Counted from the first letter of the stretch, positions 23,416 through 31,485 are shown. The stretch: 41,036 nt of DNA from an uncultured Eubacteriales bacterium (GCA_910586105.1 CAJUGU010000020.1:1-41036); one strand, 5' to 3'. Made by a program: numbers and translations. Notes: generated from the sequence alone by a model not told the origin.

Positions 23416-23491
23416 GCGGATGTAGCTCATCTGGTAGAGCGCCACCTTGCCAAGGTGGAGGTAGCGAGTTCGAGCCTCGTCATCCGCTCCA
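23416..23491 (+). tRNA. tRNA-Gly (anticodon GCC)
   Basis: A 76-nt cloverleaf with CCA encoded. The acceptor stem pairs GCGGATG with CATCCGC, the anticodon arm is CCACC-TTGCCAA-GGTGG and the T loop is TTCGAGC. It is 180 bp from tRNA-Phe, and no separate promoter is obvious in that gap. Confidence 0.97.
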
Positions 23492-23496
23492 AATCG

Positions 23497-23522
23497 ACCG
23501 TCCCTTTGTGGGACGGTTTTTT
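23497..23522 (+). terminator. Terminator of the tRNA cluster
   Basis: CCGTCCC-TTTGT-GGGACGG followed by TTTTTT. Confidence 0.92.
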
Positions 23523-23578
23523 GTTGTTGCCGCATCAAGATATTTTGCACGCCTGACCGAAAAATTTCCCGCAGATGG

Positions 23579-23611
23579 TTGACACGCTCGCGTATTATCT
23601 GTATAATACGC
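23579..23611 (+). promoter_or_regulatory. Promoter with overlapping GntR/YtrA-type operator
   Basis: TTGACA (23579-23584), exact 17-bp spacer, TATAAT (23602-23607). A perfect dyad GCGTATTAT-CTGT-ATAATACGC (23590-23611) covers the spacer and the -10 box, where binding would block RNA polymerase. The first gene of the operon encodes a YtrA-type GntR repressor, so autoregulation is likely. Confidence 0.8.
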
Positions 23612-23636
23612 TTATAGCAAGACAAGGAGGGTGCGC

Positions 23637-24008
23637 ATGGATTTCCGCGGTTTGAAGCTGGGCAACCGCGAGCCGGTTTATCAGCAGATTGCCGCCTATG
23701 TCCGGCAGCAGATCTTTACCGGCGCGGCACAGTCCGGCGACCCTCTCCCCTCCCGTCGTGAGATCGCGGCGCAGCTCGGTATTAACCCAAACACGGTGCA
23801 AAAAGCCTTCCGATTGATGGAAGACGCGGGTTATATCGTCACAAATGGCAATTCGGGCAGCACGGTCTTTGTCAGCGACGCGATCCGCGAACAGATTGAA
23901 ACCGAGCTGACGCGCGGGCTGATCCTCGATTTCGTGCGCCGCGCCCGCGCGAACAATTTGTCGCTGTCCCGCGTGATCGCGCTGCTGGGCGAGCTTTGGG
24001 ATGCCTGA
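23637..24008 (+). CDS. GntR family regulator, YtrA subfamily
   Basis: A 123-residue repressor. The winged helix domain (residues 1-75) has the family phrase PVYQQIAAYVRQQI, then LPSRREIAAQLGINPNTVQKA and a beta-hairpin wing with GYIVTNGNSGSTVFVS. The C-terminal part is short (about 45 residues, helical), as in YtrA proteins that control ABC-transporter operons. ATG 23637 follows AAGGAGG with 6-nt spacing; an in-frame GTG two codons earlier overlaps the RBS. It heads a four-gene operon and sits under its own likely operator. Confidence 0.9.
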   Translation: MDFRGLKLGNREPVYQQIAAYVRQQIFTGAAQSGDPLPSRREIAAQLGINPNTVQKAFRLMEDAGYIVTNGNSGSTVFVSDAIREQIETELTRGLILDFVRRARANNLSLSRVIALLGELWDA

Positions 24009-24197
24009 CCGCTGCGCCGGTATGCTCACAGCCTCGTTTTACGGACGCGCTTTTCCCTGCCGCAGCTTCACCTTTCTGCATCCATGTTTTCGCGCCATAT
24101 GCGTATGATTACCATCATACATCCCTGTATCCGGAGCCCCCAGCGGGCCGCCATCCTTCGGAAGCGTCCGCGCCGGATCGTGAAAAGGAGCCTTGTC

Positions 24198-24968
24198 ATG
24201 AAACCTTACGCCAAGCTTTGCGGCTATCTGTTCGACTGGCTTTCGAAGCCGCTGCGCCGGGTCATCCTCGGCCTGTTTGCCGTCGACCTCCTGATCGCCG
24301 TCTGCCAGCTCCGCTATTGCGCCCGCTTTGATGAATTCCTGAACAGCACCGCCGTCCTCGGCACGGCGATCGGCGCGCTGGCGATCTTCCTGCTGCTCGC
24401 GCAAAACCACTTTCACCAATTCTTCAACGGTTCGGGTTCGCACGGCATTTACACCCTCTGCACTCTGCCCGCCCCCGGCTGGGCGCTCCCTGCGGCGGTG
24501 TACACCGTCTACGCCGTCTGCATCCTTGCGCTGGCGGCGGCGCAGCTCGTGTCCGCAGCGATTGCCTGCGCATTTTATTTCGGGCTTTATCACCCCGGCG
24601 GCAACCTCTATCTGGCGGTCATGCGCTCGGACCTTTTCCGGTACCTGCTGCCGCATACCCTGCTGGACGCGCTCAAAACCCTGAAATGTTTTGAACTCGC
24701 CGTCCTGTTCCCCTTTGCCTTCCTGCCAGGCCGCCCCGCGTTTTTGTTCCAGCCTACCCAGCCCCCGCACGAACGTATCGGGATCTTTCTTGCGGCTCTG
24801 CTGATGGCGTGGGTCTTCAGCCTGTTCAGCCTGCCGGATCAGCAAACGCTCGCTCTGCTGAAAAATGCCGCCGCCTGCCTCATTTTTGCAGCCTGCGACG
24901 TCTGGGAATTATACTGCTGGTCGCATAGACCGAACCGCTTTGACCGCTGCCCCAGCTACAACGCATGA
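24198..24968 (+). CDS. Multi-pass membrane protein, probable ABC permease-like subunit
   Basis: A 256-residue protein with about six hydrophobic segments, for example RRVILGLFAVDLLIAV, LGTAIGALAIFLLLA, AAVYTVYAVCILALAAAQLV and IFLAALLMAWVFSLFSL. No family motif is recognised, but its place between a YtrA-type regulator and an ABC ATPase suggests the membrane part of an exporter. ATG 24198 is set by AAAAGGAG; the frame is open further upstream. Its stop overlaps the in-frame ATG at 24965, but the next gene is better started at 24995. Confidence 0.7.
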   Translation: MKPYAKLCGYLFDWLSKPLRRVILGLFAVDLLIAVCQLRYCARFDEFLNSTAVLGTAIGALAIFLLLAQNHFHQFFNGSGSHGIYTLCTLPAPGWALPAAVYTVYAVCILALAAAQLVSAAIACAFYFGLYHPGGNLYLAVMRSDLFRYLLPHTLLDALKTLKCFELAVLFPFAFLPGRPAFLFQPTQPPHERIGIFLAALLMAWVFSLFSLPDQQTLALLKNAAACLIFAACDVWELYCWSHRPNRFDRCPSYNA

Positions 24969-24994
24969 AAACTGCATCGGGAGGTGTCTGCCCC

Positions 24995-25954
24995 ATGAAC
25001 CGAATCTGCAAGCTGCTCCTCACGCTCGGCGTGTCAATCGCCGTATTCGCGGGCGCTTACGCGTTCCTTCTGACAAGCGGACGCGAACCGCTGCGGCTCG
25101 AAACCCTGTCGGGCGATCCCATACAGTTGGAGCCCTACGAAATTTCCTTTTCGCTTGCCGACAATACGATCGAACAACGGTATACGCTGCGCTCCGGGAC
25201 GATCACACAGAAAAACCGCTTTTTAGAAGCCGGGCACCGTTGGCTGCTCCGCTCCCGGCAGACTTCCAGCTCCCCCAGTTTCGGTGTCCGGCAGTACGAT
25301 TCCGATTTGGGCGGCTTTTTCACCGAATCACGCGACCTTTTCATCCGCCCCCAGTCCCGCGTGAGCGACAGCGGGACGCTCCTGCTGCCGGGCGTATACC
25401 GGCTTCTGGAATATTCGAGCAACCCGGAACGGGCTGCGCCGGTCTTCACGCTCACGGAAAACGAAACCCTGTCCGGCTTCTGGCAGTTGGACGACGCGCT
25501 TTACTGCGGCGTGGAGCACGGCGGGCAAACCGAGCTGCGCCAATACAGCGCCGCAGGCGTCCTGCTGGAAACCTATCCCCTCGGCGAAACCAAACGCGGG
25601 CTGCTCCTGCCCGCCTACGCCAGCACCCCGCATGTGTCCTGGCACGAAGGCCCTTATGACGAACGCGGGCATTTTGTCACGGCCTCGCCCTGCCCGCCTG
25701 ATCCGGACGACGCGCAGCTCTTTCCGCTTGGCGACCGGCTGCTGGTGATCGGCGCATGGGTCGAAGATCAGGCCTCCGGCGTCGATCTGTACCTGTTGGA
25801 GCCCGGGAACCTGTTGTATCATGGGCGCATCGCGACCCGCGTCTGGGAGGATTACCGCAGCAGCCCGTTCCAGTATGGCGACATCGACGGCGTACTGGTT
25901 TCGGACGCGCCGCTCCGATACTTCACAATGGCGGAAGCCCTTACAAAATCCTGA
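24995..25954 (+). CDS. Membrane-anchored extracytoplasmic protein of the GntR-ABC operon
   Basis: A 319-residue protein with one N-terminal hydrophobic segment (ICKLLLTLGVSIAVFAGAYAFLL) and a large soluble remainder, so it is probably anchored and faces outside. The segment has no lipobox cysteine in the right place. The soluble part is rich in beta-like strands with repeated patterns such as YRLLEYSS, DDALYCGVEHGG and GDRLLVIGAW, suggesting a propeller-like fold, but no family is recognised. ATG 24995 is chosen over 24965 because GGGAGGTG lies just upstream. Its position before the ATPase gene implies a role with the transporter, perhaps as a sensor. Confidence 0.65.
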   Translation: MNRICKLLLTLGVSIAVFAGAYAFLLTSGREPLRLETLSGDPIQLEPYEISFSLADNTIEQRYTLRSGTITQKNRFLEAGHRWLLRSRQTSSSPSFGVRQYDSDLGGFFTESRDLFIRPQSRVSDSGTLLLPGVYRLLEYSSNPERAAPVFTLTENETLSGFWQLDDALYCGVEHGGQTELRQYSAAGVLLETYPLGETKRGLLLPAYASTPHVSWHEGPYDERGHFVTASPCPPDPDDAQLFPLGDRLLVIGAWVEDQASGVDLYLLEPGNLLYHGRIATRVWEDYRSSPFQYGDIDGVLVSDAPLRYFTMAEALTKS

Positions 25955-25981
25955 TTTTAAACCACAGCCGGAGGACGCCCC

Positions 25982-26704
25982 ATGATTACCCTGAACCACG
26001 TGCGCAAAACCTATACCCGCGACGGCGAACCCAAAACCGCGTTTTCCTGTGAAACGCTCACCCTCGGTGACGGCGAGGTCATTGGCATCCTCGGTGCAAA
26101 CGGAGCGGGCAAAACGACCCTGCTGAAAGCAATTCTTGGCCTGATCCCCTTCGAAGGGGATATCCGGATCAACGGCGAGCCAGTCTCCCGGCAATATCAG
26201 AACCTATCCTTTATCACCGAAGAAGGCAGTTTCCTGCCCTTTCTGACCCCGGCGGAATACGGCGCGTTCCTCGCGGATTTCTGGCCGTATTTCGATCTGG
26301 AGCGATACCAGCGGCTGCTGGATTTTTTTGAGCTGAAGGGCGAAAACCGCCCGATCCGCACCTTCTCCAACGGACAGCAGGCCAAGCTGGAGATCGCGGC
26401 AGGCTTTTCCCGCGGCGCGCGGTATATCCTGATGGACGAACCCTTTTCGGGCAAGGATGTTTTCACGCGCCGGGATTTCCTCCAGCTCATGGCGGGCAGC
26501 CTGCACGGCGGCGAAACCATCCTGCTCGCGACCCATCAGGTGGAGGAGATCGAAAACTTCCTTGACCGTGCGGTCATCCTCCACGAAGGGCAGGTCGCCG
26601 CCGATCTGTCGATCGACAGCCTGCGGGAGTCCGGCAGCTCCTTGCTTGAACAAATGCAGGCGGTCGCGGGCTACGATCCCGAGCGCTGCCGCGAATTCCT
26701 TTGA
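25982..26704 (+). CDS. ABC transporter ATP-binding protein
   Basis: A 240-residue ATPase subunit with Walker A GANGAGKTT (about residue 37), Q-loop region NLSFITEEGSFLPFL, a signature motif in the variant form FSNGQQAKLE, Walker B YILMDEPFSG and an H-loop ATHQVEEIE. The variant signature and short length fit YtrB-like exporters of GntR-regulated operons. In context it powers the membrane protein encoded at 24198. It is the last gene of the operon; a terminator follows 52 bp after the stop. Confidence 0.92.
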   Translation: MITLNHVRKTYTRDGEPKTAFSCETLTLGDGEVIGILGANGAGKTTLLKAILGLIPFEGDIRINGEPVSRQYQNLSFITEEGSFLPFLTPAEYGAFLADFWPYFDLERYQRLLDFFELKGENRPIRTFSNGQQAKLEIAAGFSRGARYILMDEPFSGKDVFTRRDFLQLMAGSLHGGETILLATHQVEEIENFLDRAVILHEGQVAADLSIDSLRESGSSLLEQMQAVAGYDPERCREFL

Positions 26705-26756
26705 ACCGCCGCGCGTTCCACGGAACCGCTCTCTATGCGCCCCAAAACCACAGAAA

Positions 26757-26800
26757 AGCCGTCGGCAACCTCGCCGACGGCTCTTGTATTTCATTTTACG
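26757..26800 (+). terminator. Terminator of the GntR-ABC operon
   Basis: AGCCGTCGGC-AACCTC-GCCGACGGCT followed by a T-rich tail. Confidence 0.8.
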
Positions 26801-26827
26801 AAAAAAAATATGCGTCCCCGCCCCGGC

Positions 26828-27082
26828 TCACCAGCCAAGGCCGAACAGGCTCTTTTTTTCGTAGGGCTCGCGGTTGACCGCTTTCACCTCGTAACCGGTC
26901 GGCTCGATCGCCGCGCGTACTTCGGCTTCCCCGATCGCCTGCTCCGCAAGGATCACCGTTTCCCCCTTGCCGTGGGACGATTTCACCCTTTTGACCGGCA
27001 GCGCCTTCCGCACCGCGTCGTTGATATGGCTTTCACACATCCCGCACATCATGCCGTCTACCTGCACTGTGATCTTGTACAT
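26828..27082 (-). CDS. Heavy-metal-associated (HMA) domain protein
   Basis: An 84-residue CopZ-like protein with one HMA fold. The metal site is GMMCGMCESH (Cys13 and Cys16). The last 15 residues (EPYEKKSLFGLGW) extend beyond the fold. ATG 27082 follows AAGGAG. Such proteins carry Cu(I) or another soft metal. The promoter about 220 bp upstream overlaps a DtxR/MntR-like dyad, which would suggest iron or manganese control instead of copper control; this is unusual for a lone HMA protein. No P-type ATPase gene is next to it. Confidence 0.85.
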   Translation of the reverse strand: MYKITVQVDGMMCGMCESHINDAVRKALPVKRVKSSHGKGETVILAEQAIGEAEVRAAIEPTGYEVKAVNREPYEKKSLFGLGW

Positions 27083-27228
27083 GTCCGCACCTCTCCTTTT
27101 TTGTAACCGAATAACGGAAGAATCCCCTGCGGACATATGCGGTTGCCCGCAGGGGACGGGCCGAAGCCCGGAAAACAAGAAAAATGTATGGGGACCGCTT
27201 CGCGGCGGCTTCTCCCGGATAAGGAGGT

Positions 27229-27246
27229 GGTTAGAGGAAACTAACC
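27229..27246. promoter_or_regulatory. Second TTAG/CTAA dyad in the HMA leader
   Basis: GGTTAG-AGGAAA-CTAACC is a perfect inverted repeat in the 5' leader of the HMA gene, similar in half-sites to the operator at 27310. It also covers the stop codon of a possible 23-codon leader ORF starting at 27302. Confidence 0.45.
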
Positions 27247-27299
27247 CTTCTAGGAAAGGAACGCCGGAAGTCCATTTTGCAGCCCCTTCCGGCTCTCTC

Positions 27300-27335
27300 C
27301 ATGTCTATATATTAGCATAAGCTAACCCCTTTGTC
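27300..27335 (-). promoter_or_regulatory. HMA-gene promoter with embedded DtxR-like operator
   Basis: On the minus strand TTGACA (27330-27335), 17-bp spacer, TAATAT (27307-27312). The dyad TTAGC-ATAA-GCTAA (27310-27323) fills the spacer and touches the -10 box. TTAG...CTAA half-sites are typical of DtxR/MntR/IdeR-family metalloregulators. No such regulator gene is in the window. Confidence 0.65.
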
Positions 27336-27458
27336 AACCACTTTTTCCAATTTTTTTTGTTCCGCGCAAACAGGCGGAAAGCCTGCGTCATGCGCGGCGC
27401 GCTGAACGCCGCTCCCAGCGGGGCGTTTTCCGCCCGCCGCTGAAATCCCCCTGCCGTT

Positions 27459-27917
27459 TCACAGCGTCCAGCCCTGCGCATTGATGCCCAGGAATTTTTT
27501 GTCCCGGAACCCAATGCAGATCCCGTGTTCCGGGTCGCATTCACACTCGCCGAGGAACGATATTTCAGGGTAAATGAGCGAACCATCTCCCGACTGCGTG
27601 ATTTCGCTGATATTCACGGCAATTCCGGTAATGCCGACCCCCCGTTCCAAGTCTTCTTCGGCGAAGGTCCCGCCGCCGATCGCCTCGTACACCTCGTTGC
27701 AATAGGCGGTAATCTCCCGCCGATAGTCTTCGATATCGACGTTTTCAAGGAACCAATCCAGACAGTTCCGCTCCTCCGGGGTCAATTCAAAGCCCCGTTC
27801 CTTATAATTGCCCGTCTCGTCAAATTGATTGTCCCTGGTCGCTATGATCTCAAGCGTCTTTTCCTCACCAAAGATCCGCACCGTCACCGAGTCCTGATCC
27901 TTCCAATCGTGCAGCAT
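27459..27917 (-). CDS. DUF6985-like conserved protein
   Basis: A 152-residue acidic protein without membrane segments. The C-terminal part (SEITQSGDGSLIYPEISF, then DPEHGICIGFRDKKFLGI) resembles the short beta-rich DUF6985 proteins of gut Firmicutes, a family with no known function; this assignment is from memory of the pattern only. ATG 27917 is preferred because GGAGG lies 7 nt upstream. It follows the DUF951 gene on the same strand with a 53-bp gap. Confidence 0.6.
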   Translation of the reverse strand: MLHDWKDQDSVTVRIFGEEKTLEIIATRDNQFDETGNYKERGFELTPEERNCLDWFLENVDIEDYRREITAYCNEVYEAIGGGTFAEEDLERGVGITGIAVNISEITQSGDGSLIYPEISFLGECECDPEHGICIGFRDKKFLGINAQGWTL

Positions 27918-27970
27918 TCCCGTTCCTCCAATCACACAGCCTGCGGCAGGCTCCTTCTGCCGCAGCCCTG

Positions 27971-28165
27971 TCAAATCACTTTTTCGCCGTCGCGCACGAC
28001 GGTTTTGATGTTTTTTTCCGCCTTACTGCGCGGCAGCATGACCTCATGCCCGCAGCCCTTGCAGACCATTTTAAAGTCCATGCCAACCCGCGTCACCGTC
28101 CATTCCCTGCTGCCGCAGGGATGCGGTTTCTTCATGGCCAGCACGTCGCCGATCCGGATATCCAT
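27971..28165 (-). CDS. DUF951 domain protein (YyzM-like)
   Basis: A 64-residue protein with the DUF951 pattern: MDIRIGDVLAMKKPHPCGSREW at the start, then MDFKMVCKGCGHEVMLPR. The cysteines at 17, 35 and 38 may bind a metal. It is widespread next to replication or chromosome segregation genes in Firmicutes and has no defined function. ATG 28165 follows GGAGG; the longer frame upstream is not coding. Confidence 0.85.
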   Translation of the reverse strand: MDIRIGDVLAMKKPHPCGSREWTVTRVGMDFKMVCKGCGHEVMLPRSKAEKNIKTVVRDGEKVI

Positions 28166-28254
28166 TGAAACACCTCCAGTATCCGGGCGGATCGCAGAGC
28201 CGAGCCGCATGGCGTCGAACAGTCGCGCAGCAGCCCAGCCGTGCATACCGGTTG

Positions 28255-28295
28255 CTAAGAAACGCCCGCAGGCATGTTGCCATACCGTGCGGGCG
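28255..28295 (-). terminator. Terminator of the EF-G-like gene
   Basis: On the minus strand CGCCCGCA plus GGTATG pair with CATGCC plus TGCGGGCG around a GCAA tetraloop, followed by TTTCTT. It lies about 70 bp after the stop codon. Confidence 0.8.
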
Positions 28296-28365
28296 CAGCC
28301 GTATTTTGATCGTTTGTCACGCGGCATTGCGCCGCGCCGCTATGCGTCCTTACCGGATCCTAAGA

Positions 28366-30444
28366 TCAATCCAGCGCTTCCATGCGCGCCTTGTTCTCGA
28401 CAATGACCTTTTCCTGCACCATCGGGGGCGCTTCGTCATAGCGCTCGAACTTGGAGACGAACGAGCCGCGGCCCTGCGTCATCGAACGCAGCGTGATCGC
28501 GTAGTCGGAAATCTCGCTCATCGGCACCTCCGCCATGATCTCCTGCTGGCCGTCGTGGGTCGGGTTCATGCCCATGATGCGGCCGCGGCGCTTGTTCAGG
28601 TCGCCGATCACATCGCCCATGTAGCTGTCCGGTACGACAACGGTCATCGAGCAGATGGGCTCGAGCAGCACCGGGGACGCCTTCGGGATGCCCGCCTTGT
28701 AAGCAAGGCGCGCCGCCATCTTGAACGAAAGCTCGTTCGAGTCGACGTCATGATAAGAACCGTCGGTCAGGGTCGCCTTCAGGCCGACCAGCGGGTAGCC
28801 TGCCAGCACGCCGTGTTCCATCGCCTCGCGGATGCCCTTTTCAACGGCCGGATGGAAGTTCTTCGGGACGCTGCCGCCGAAGATCTTTTCTTCAAAGATA
28901 TAATCGGCTTCCATGCAGGGCTCGAAGTCCATCTTGACGTGGCCGTACTGGCCGTGGCCGCCCGACTGTTTCTTATGCTTGCCTTCGACCGAAACCTTTT
29001 TGCGGATCTTCTCGCGGTACGGTACGATCGGCGCGGACAGGACGACTTCGACGCCGAACTTGTTCTTGAGCTTGGAACACAGCACGTCCAAATGGATATC
29101 GCCCATGCCCGAAATGACCGTCTGCTTGGTTTCCGGGTTGTATTCCGTGTTGAAGGACGGGTCTTCGTCGCGCAGCTTCGCAAGGCCGGTCGCCATCTTT
29201 TCTTCGTTGCCCTTGGTCTTCGGCGCAATCGCCTGCGAATAGCAGGGTTCCGCCATCGGGACGCCGTCCAGCTCGACCTTGCGGACGAGGATAGAAAGCG
29301 TGTCGCCGGTCTTGGTCGTGACCAGCTTGGAAACCGCGCCGATATCGCCGCAGCCGATCTCCTTCACCTCTGCCGTCTTCTTGCCGCAGACGTTGAAGAT
29401 ATGCGCCATCTTTTCGTTGGCGTCGGCGCGCTTGTTGACAAGCGTCATATCGCTCTTGACCGTGCCGGAGAATACCTTAAAATAGGAAAAGCGGCCATAC
29501 TGGTCGGCGACCGTCTTGAAGACAAACGCGCACGTCGAGCCGTTCGGCGTGCAGTTGATCTCGACAGCCTCGCCCTTCTCGTCCTCGGTCAGCTCGACCG
29601 GGGACTCGTCGGGGGACGGCATATAATCAACGATGCCGGTCAGCAGCGAGAAGGAGCCGATACCGGTCATTGCGGTGCCGCAGAATACCGGCGCGATCAC
29701 GAGGTCTTTCACGCCCTGACGGATGCCCGCGATCAATTCTTCATCGGAAAATTCTTCGCCCGCAAAGTAGCGCTCCATCAGCTCCTCGGAAAGCTCGGCG
29801 ACATTCTCGCACAGCAACGCGCGGTGCTGGTCAACGCGCTCGATCATATTCTCCGGGATCGGGATCTCGACGCGCTTGTTCTTTTCCATTTTATAGGCCT
29901 TGCGGATCACGCAGTCGACGACGCCGACGGTGTCGCGGTTGCCCTCGAAGATCGGCACGGTGATCGGCGAAACGCTGACGCCAAACTGTTTCTGGAGCTT
30001 GTGCAGCGCGGTATAATAGTCGGAATTTTCCTCGTCGATCTTGGAGATATAGAACGCGCGCGGCATGTTGCGCTCCGTAGCGCGCTTCCACGCCTTTTCG
30101 GTGCCAACGCCGGGGCCGTTCTTGCCGGTCGCAACGATCAGCGCGCAGTCGGCGACGCGCATCGCGGATACGACTTCGGACTCAAAGTCAAAGAAGCCCG
30201 GGGTATCCAGCAGGTTGATCTTGCACTTATTCCATTCAACAGGGGCGATCGCGGTGGAGATGGAAAACTGGCGGCGCACCTCTTCAGGATCGTAATCACA
30301 AACGGTGTTGCCCTCCGGCACCTTGCCGACACGGTCGGTCGCGCCGGAAATATAAAGCAGGCTTTCCACGAGCGAGGTCTTGCCGTCGCCGCCGTGCCCC
30401 ATGATGCATACGTTTCGGATCTGGTTGACATTATAAGTAGCCAT
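28366..30444 (-). CDS. EF-G-like translational GTPase (EF-G2 type)
   Basis: A 692-residue protein with all EF-G domains: GTPase (1-270), beta barrel, and domains III-V to the end. It is not the housekeeping EF-G. The P-loop is GHGGDGKTS (16-24) instead of GHIDAGKTT, the G3 motif is DTPGFFDF with Phe84 where the catalytic histidine normally stands, and G4 is SKID instead of NKxD. These changes are typical of EF-G2/FusA-like paralogues with weak or altered GTPase activity. Its role, perhaps in stress or ribosome recycling, is unknown. It has its own promoter and terminator. Confidence 0.88.
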   Translation of the reverse strand: MATYNVNQIRNVCIMGHGGDGKTSLVESLLYISGATDRVGKVPEGNTVCDYDPEEVRRQFSISTAIAPVEWNKCKINLLDTPGFFDFESEVVSAMRVADCALIVATGKNGPGVGTEKAWKRATERNMPRAFYISKIDEENSDYYTALHKLQKQFGVSVSPITVPIFEGNRDTVGVVDCVIRKAYKMEKNKRVEIPIPENMIERVDQHRALLCENVAELSEELMERYFAGEEFSDEELIAGIRQGVKDLVIAPVFCGTAMTGIGSFSLLTGIVDYMPSPDESPVELTEDEKGEAVEINCTPNGSTCAFVFKTVADQYGRFSYFKVFSGTVKSDMTLVNKRADANEKMAHIFNVCGKKTAEVKEIGCGDIGAVSKLVTTKTGDTLSILVRKVELDGVPMAEPCYSQAIAPKTKGNEEKMATGLAKLRDEDPSFNTEYNPETKQTVISGMGDIHLDVLCSKLKNKFGVEVVLSAPIVPYREKIRKKVSVEGKHKKQSGGHGQYGHVKMDFEPCMEADYIFEEKIFGGSVPKNFHPAVEKGIREAMEHGVLAGYPLVGLKATLTDGSYHDVDSNELSFKMAARLAYKAGIPKASPVLLEPICSMTVVVPDSYMGDVIGDLNKRRGRIMGMNPTHDGQQEIMAEVPMSEISDYAITLRSMTQGRGSFVSKFERYDEAPPMVQEKVIVENKARMEALD

Positions 30445-30521
30445 AATTTAATACACTCCCTGAACTGATAGCTCTTGTGCAGCCGCACAATGCCGAAGCG
30501 GGGACCTGCCCCTTGCTTGTA

Positions 30522-30550
30522 ATTATACACGATGCGTCAGCGAATTGCAA
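30522..30550 (-). promoter_or_regulatory. Promoter of the EF-G-like gene
   Basis: On the minus strand TTGCAA (30545-30550), 17-bp spacer, TATAAT (30522-30527), with a TG one base before the -10. Confidence 0.75.
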
Positions 30551-30638
30551 ACATTTCTTTGGGCATTTTCACAAATCCTTTACATTTTCCCCATGAAACG
30601 GTCACGTCCGGTGGGGATGCCGGACCGAAAGGGGTGAG

Positions 30639-30791
30639 ATGAACGGTTTCGGCCGAAAAACTTCGTTTAAATACACAAATTGCGCCTGCGGATTTTGGCA
30701 GAATTTACAATCCACAGGCGGCGTGGAACCAGCCCCGGCGCAGCCGTCCGTCTGGGATATTTTTGCAGCCCGGTCCGCCCGCGTGTCTTGA
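30639..30791 (+). CDS. Possible 50-residue protein upstream of niaR
   Basis: An ATG at 30639 follows AAAGGGGTGAG and opens a 50-codon frame (MNGFGRKTSFKYTNCACGFW at the start, SVWDIFAARSARVS at the end). Its stop codon lies inside the -35 box of the niaR promoter. No homologue is recognised and no clear promoter is seen upstream, so it may be chance. Confidence 0.25.
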   Translation: MNGFGRKTSFKYTNCACGFWQNLQSTGGVEPAPAQPSVWDIFAARSARVS

Positions 30792-30816
30792 CACCGAACA
30801 TGATATATGCTACACT
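30783..30816 (+). promoter_or_regulatory. niaR promoter with overlapping dyad
   Basis: TTGACA (30788-30793), 17-bp spacer, TACACT (30811-30816). The perfect dyad GTGTC-TT-GACAC (30783-30794) covers the -35 box and is a likely autoregulatory NiaR site; the exact NiaR consensus for this lineage is not known to me. Confidence 0.65.
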
Positions 30817-30876
30817 TTTTTCTGGAGAAGAAATTTAGATCCGGCGCGGGACGCGCCGCGAAAGGAGGCCGCAGCT

Positions 30877-31410
30877 TTGCCTGTGAGCGAACGCCGTAAA
30901 CGGATCCTTGAGATCCTCGAAGGGGAGACCGCGCCGGTCACAGCCAGCGAGCTTGCCGCGCGCTTCCATGTCAGCCGTCAGGTGATCGTGCAGGATATCG
31001 CCGTGATCCGGGCGCAGACGCCTTACATTATATCGACCTGCCGTGGGTATACCATCCAGCAGCGGGACGCCTGCACCCGCGAGGTCAAGGTCTGCCACCG
31101 CGAGGACGCCGCTGAACGGGAACTGAAGATCATCGTTGACGCCGGCGGGCTGGTGAAAAACGTCAGCATCAAGCACCGCGTCTATGGACGCATCACCGCG
31201 CCTATGGATATCGGTTCCCGGCAGGATATCGAGGAATTCCTCGCGCTGATGCAGGACGGGAAATCGTCCCTCCTCAGCGGCGCTACCGCCGGATATCATT
31301 ATCATTTGATCGAAGCCGCCAATGCCGAACGTCTCGACCTGATCGAGGAAAAACTAAAGCAGGCCGGGTTCCTTGCCCCCCTGCGCTCCTGGGAACGGGA
31401 TAAAGGCTGA
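30877..31410 (+). CDS. niaR: NiaR-type transcription repressor (HTH + 3H domain)
   Basis: A 177-residue repressor of NAD synthesis or niacin uptake genes. Residues 1-55 form a winged HTH (ASELAARFHVSRQVIVQDIAVIR), residues 60-175 the 3H niacin-binding domain, with histidines in VSIKHRVYG and AGYHYHLIEAANAE. The start is TTG at 30877: AAAGGAGG (30861-30868) is 8 nt upstream and no ATG is suitably placed. It is followed by a terminator, so it is monocistronic. Regulated nad or nia genes are not in the window. Confidence 0.88.
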   Translation: MPVSERRKRILEILEGETAPVTASELAARFHVSRQVIVQDIAVIRAQTPYIISTCRGYTIQQRDACTREVKVCHREDAAERELKIIVDAGGLVKNVSIKHRVYGRITAPMDIGSRQDIEEFLALMQDGKSSLLSGATAGYHYHLIEAANAERLDLIEEKLKQAGFLAPLRSWERDKG

Positions 31411-31485
31411 CACGGTCGAAGGCTGACCGCGCCGCGCCGTTTGCCTTGCCGGCAGCAGGAACGCTTCCCTCCCCACAGCTCTTTT

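Noticed and set aside
28165..30468. A 767-codon open frame antisense to the EF-G-like gene
   Set aside because: It is rich in Arg, His and Asp as expected for the reverse complement of a GC-rich gene and has no RBS or motif; EF-G-like coding on the other strand is certain.
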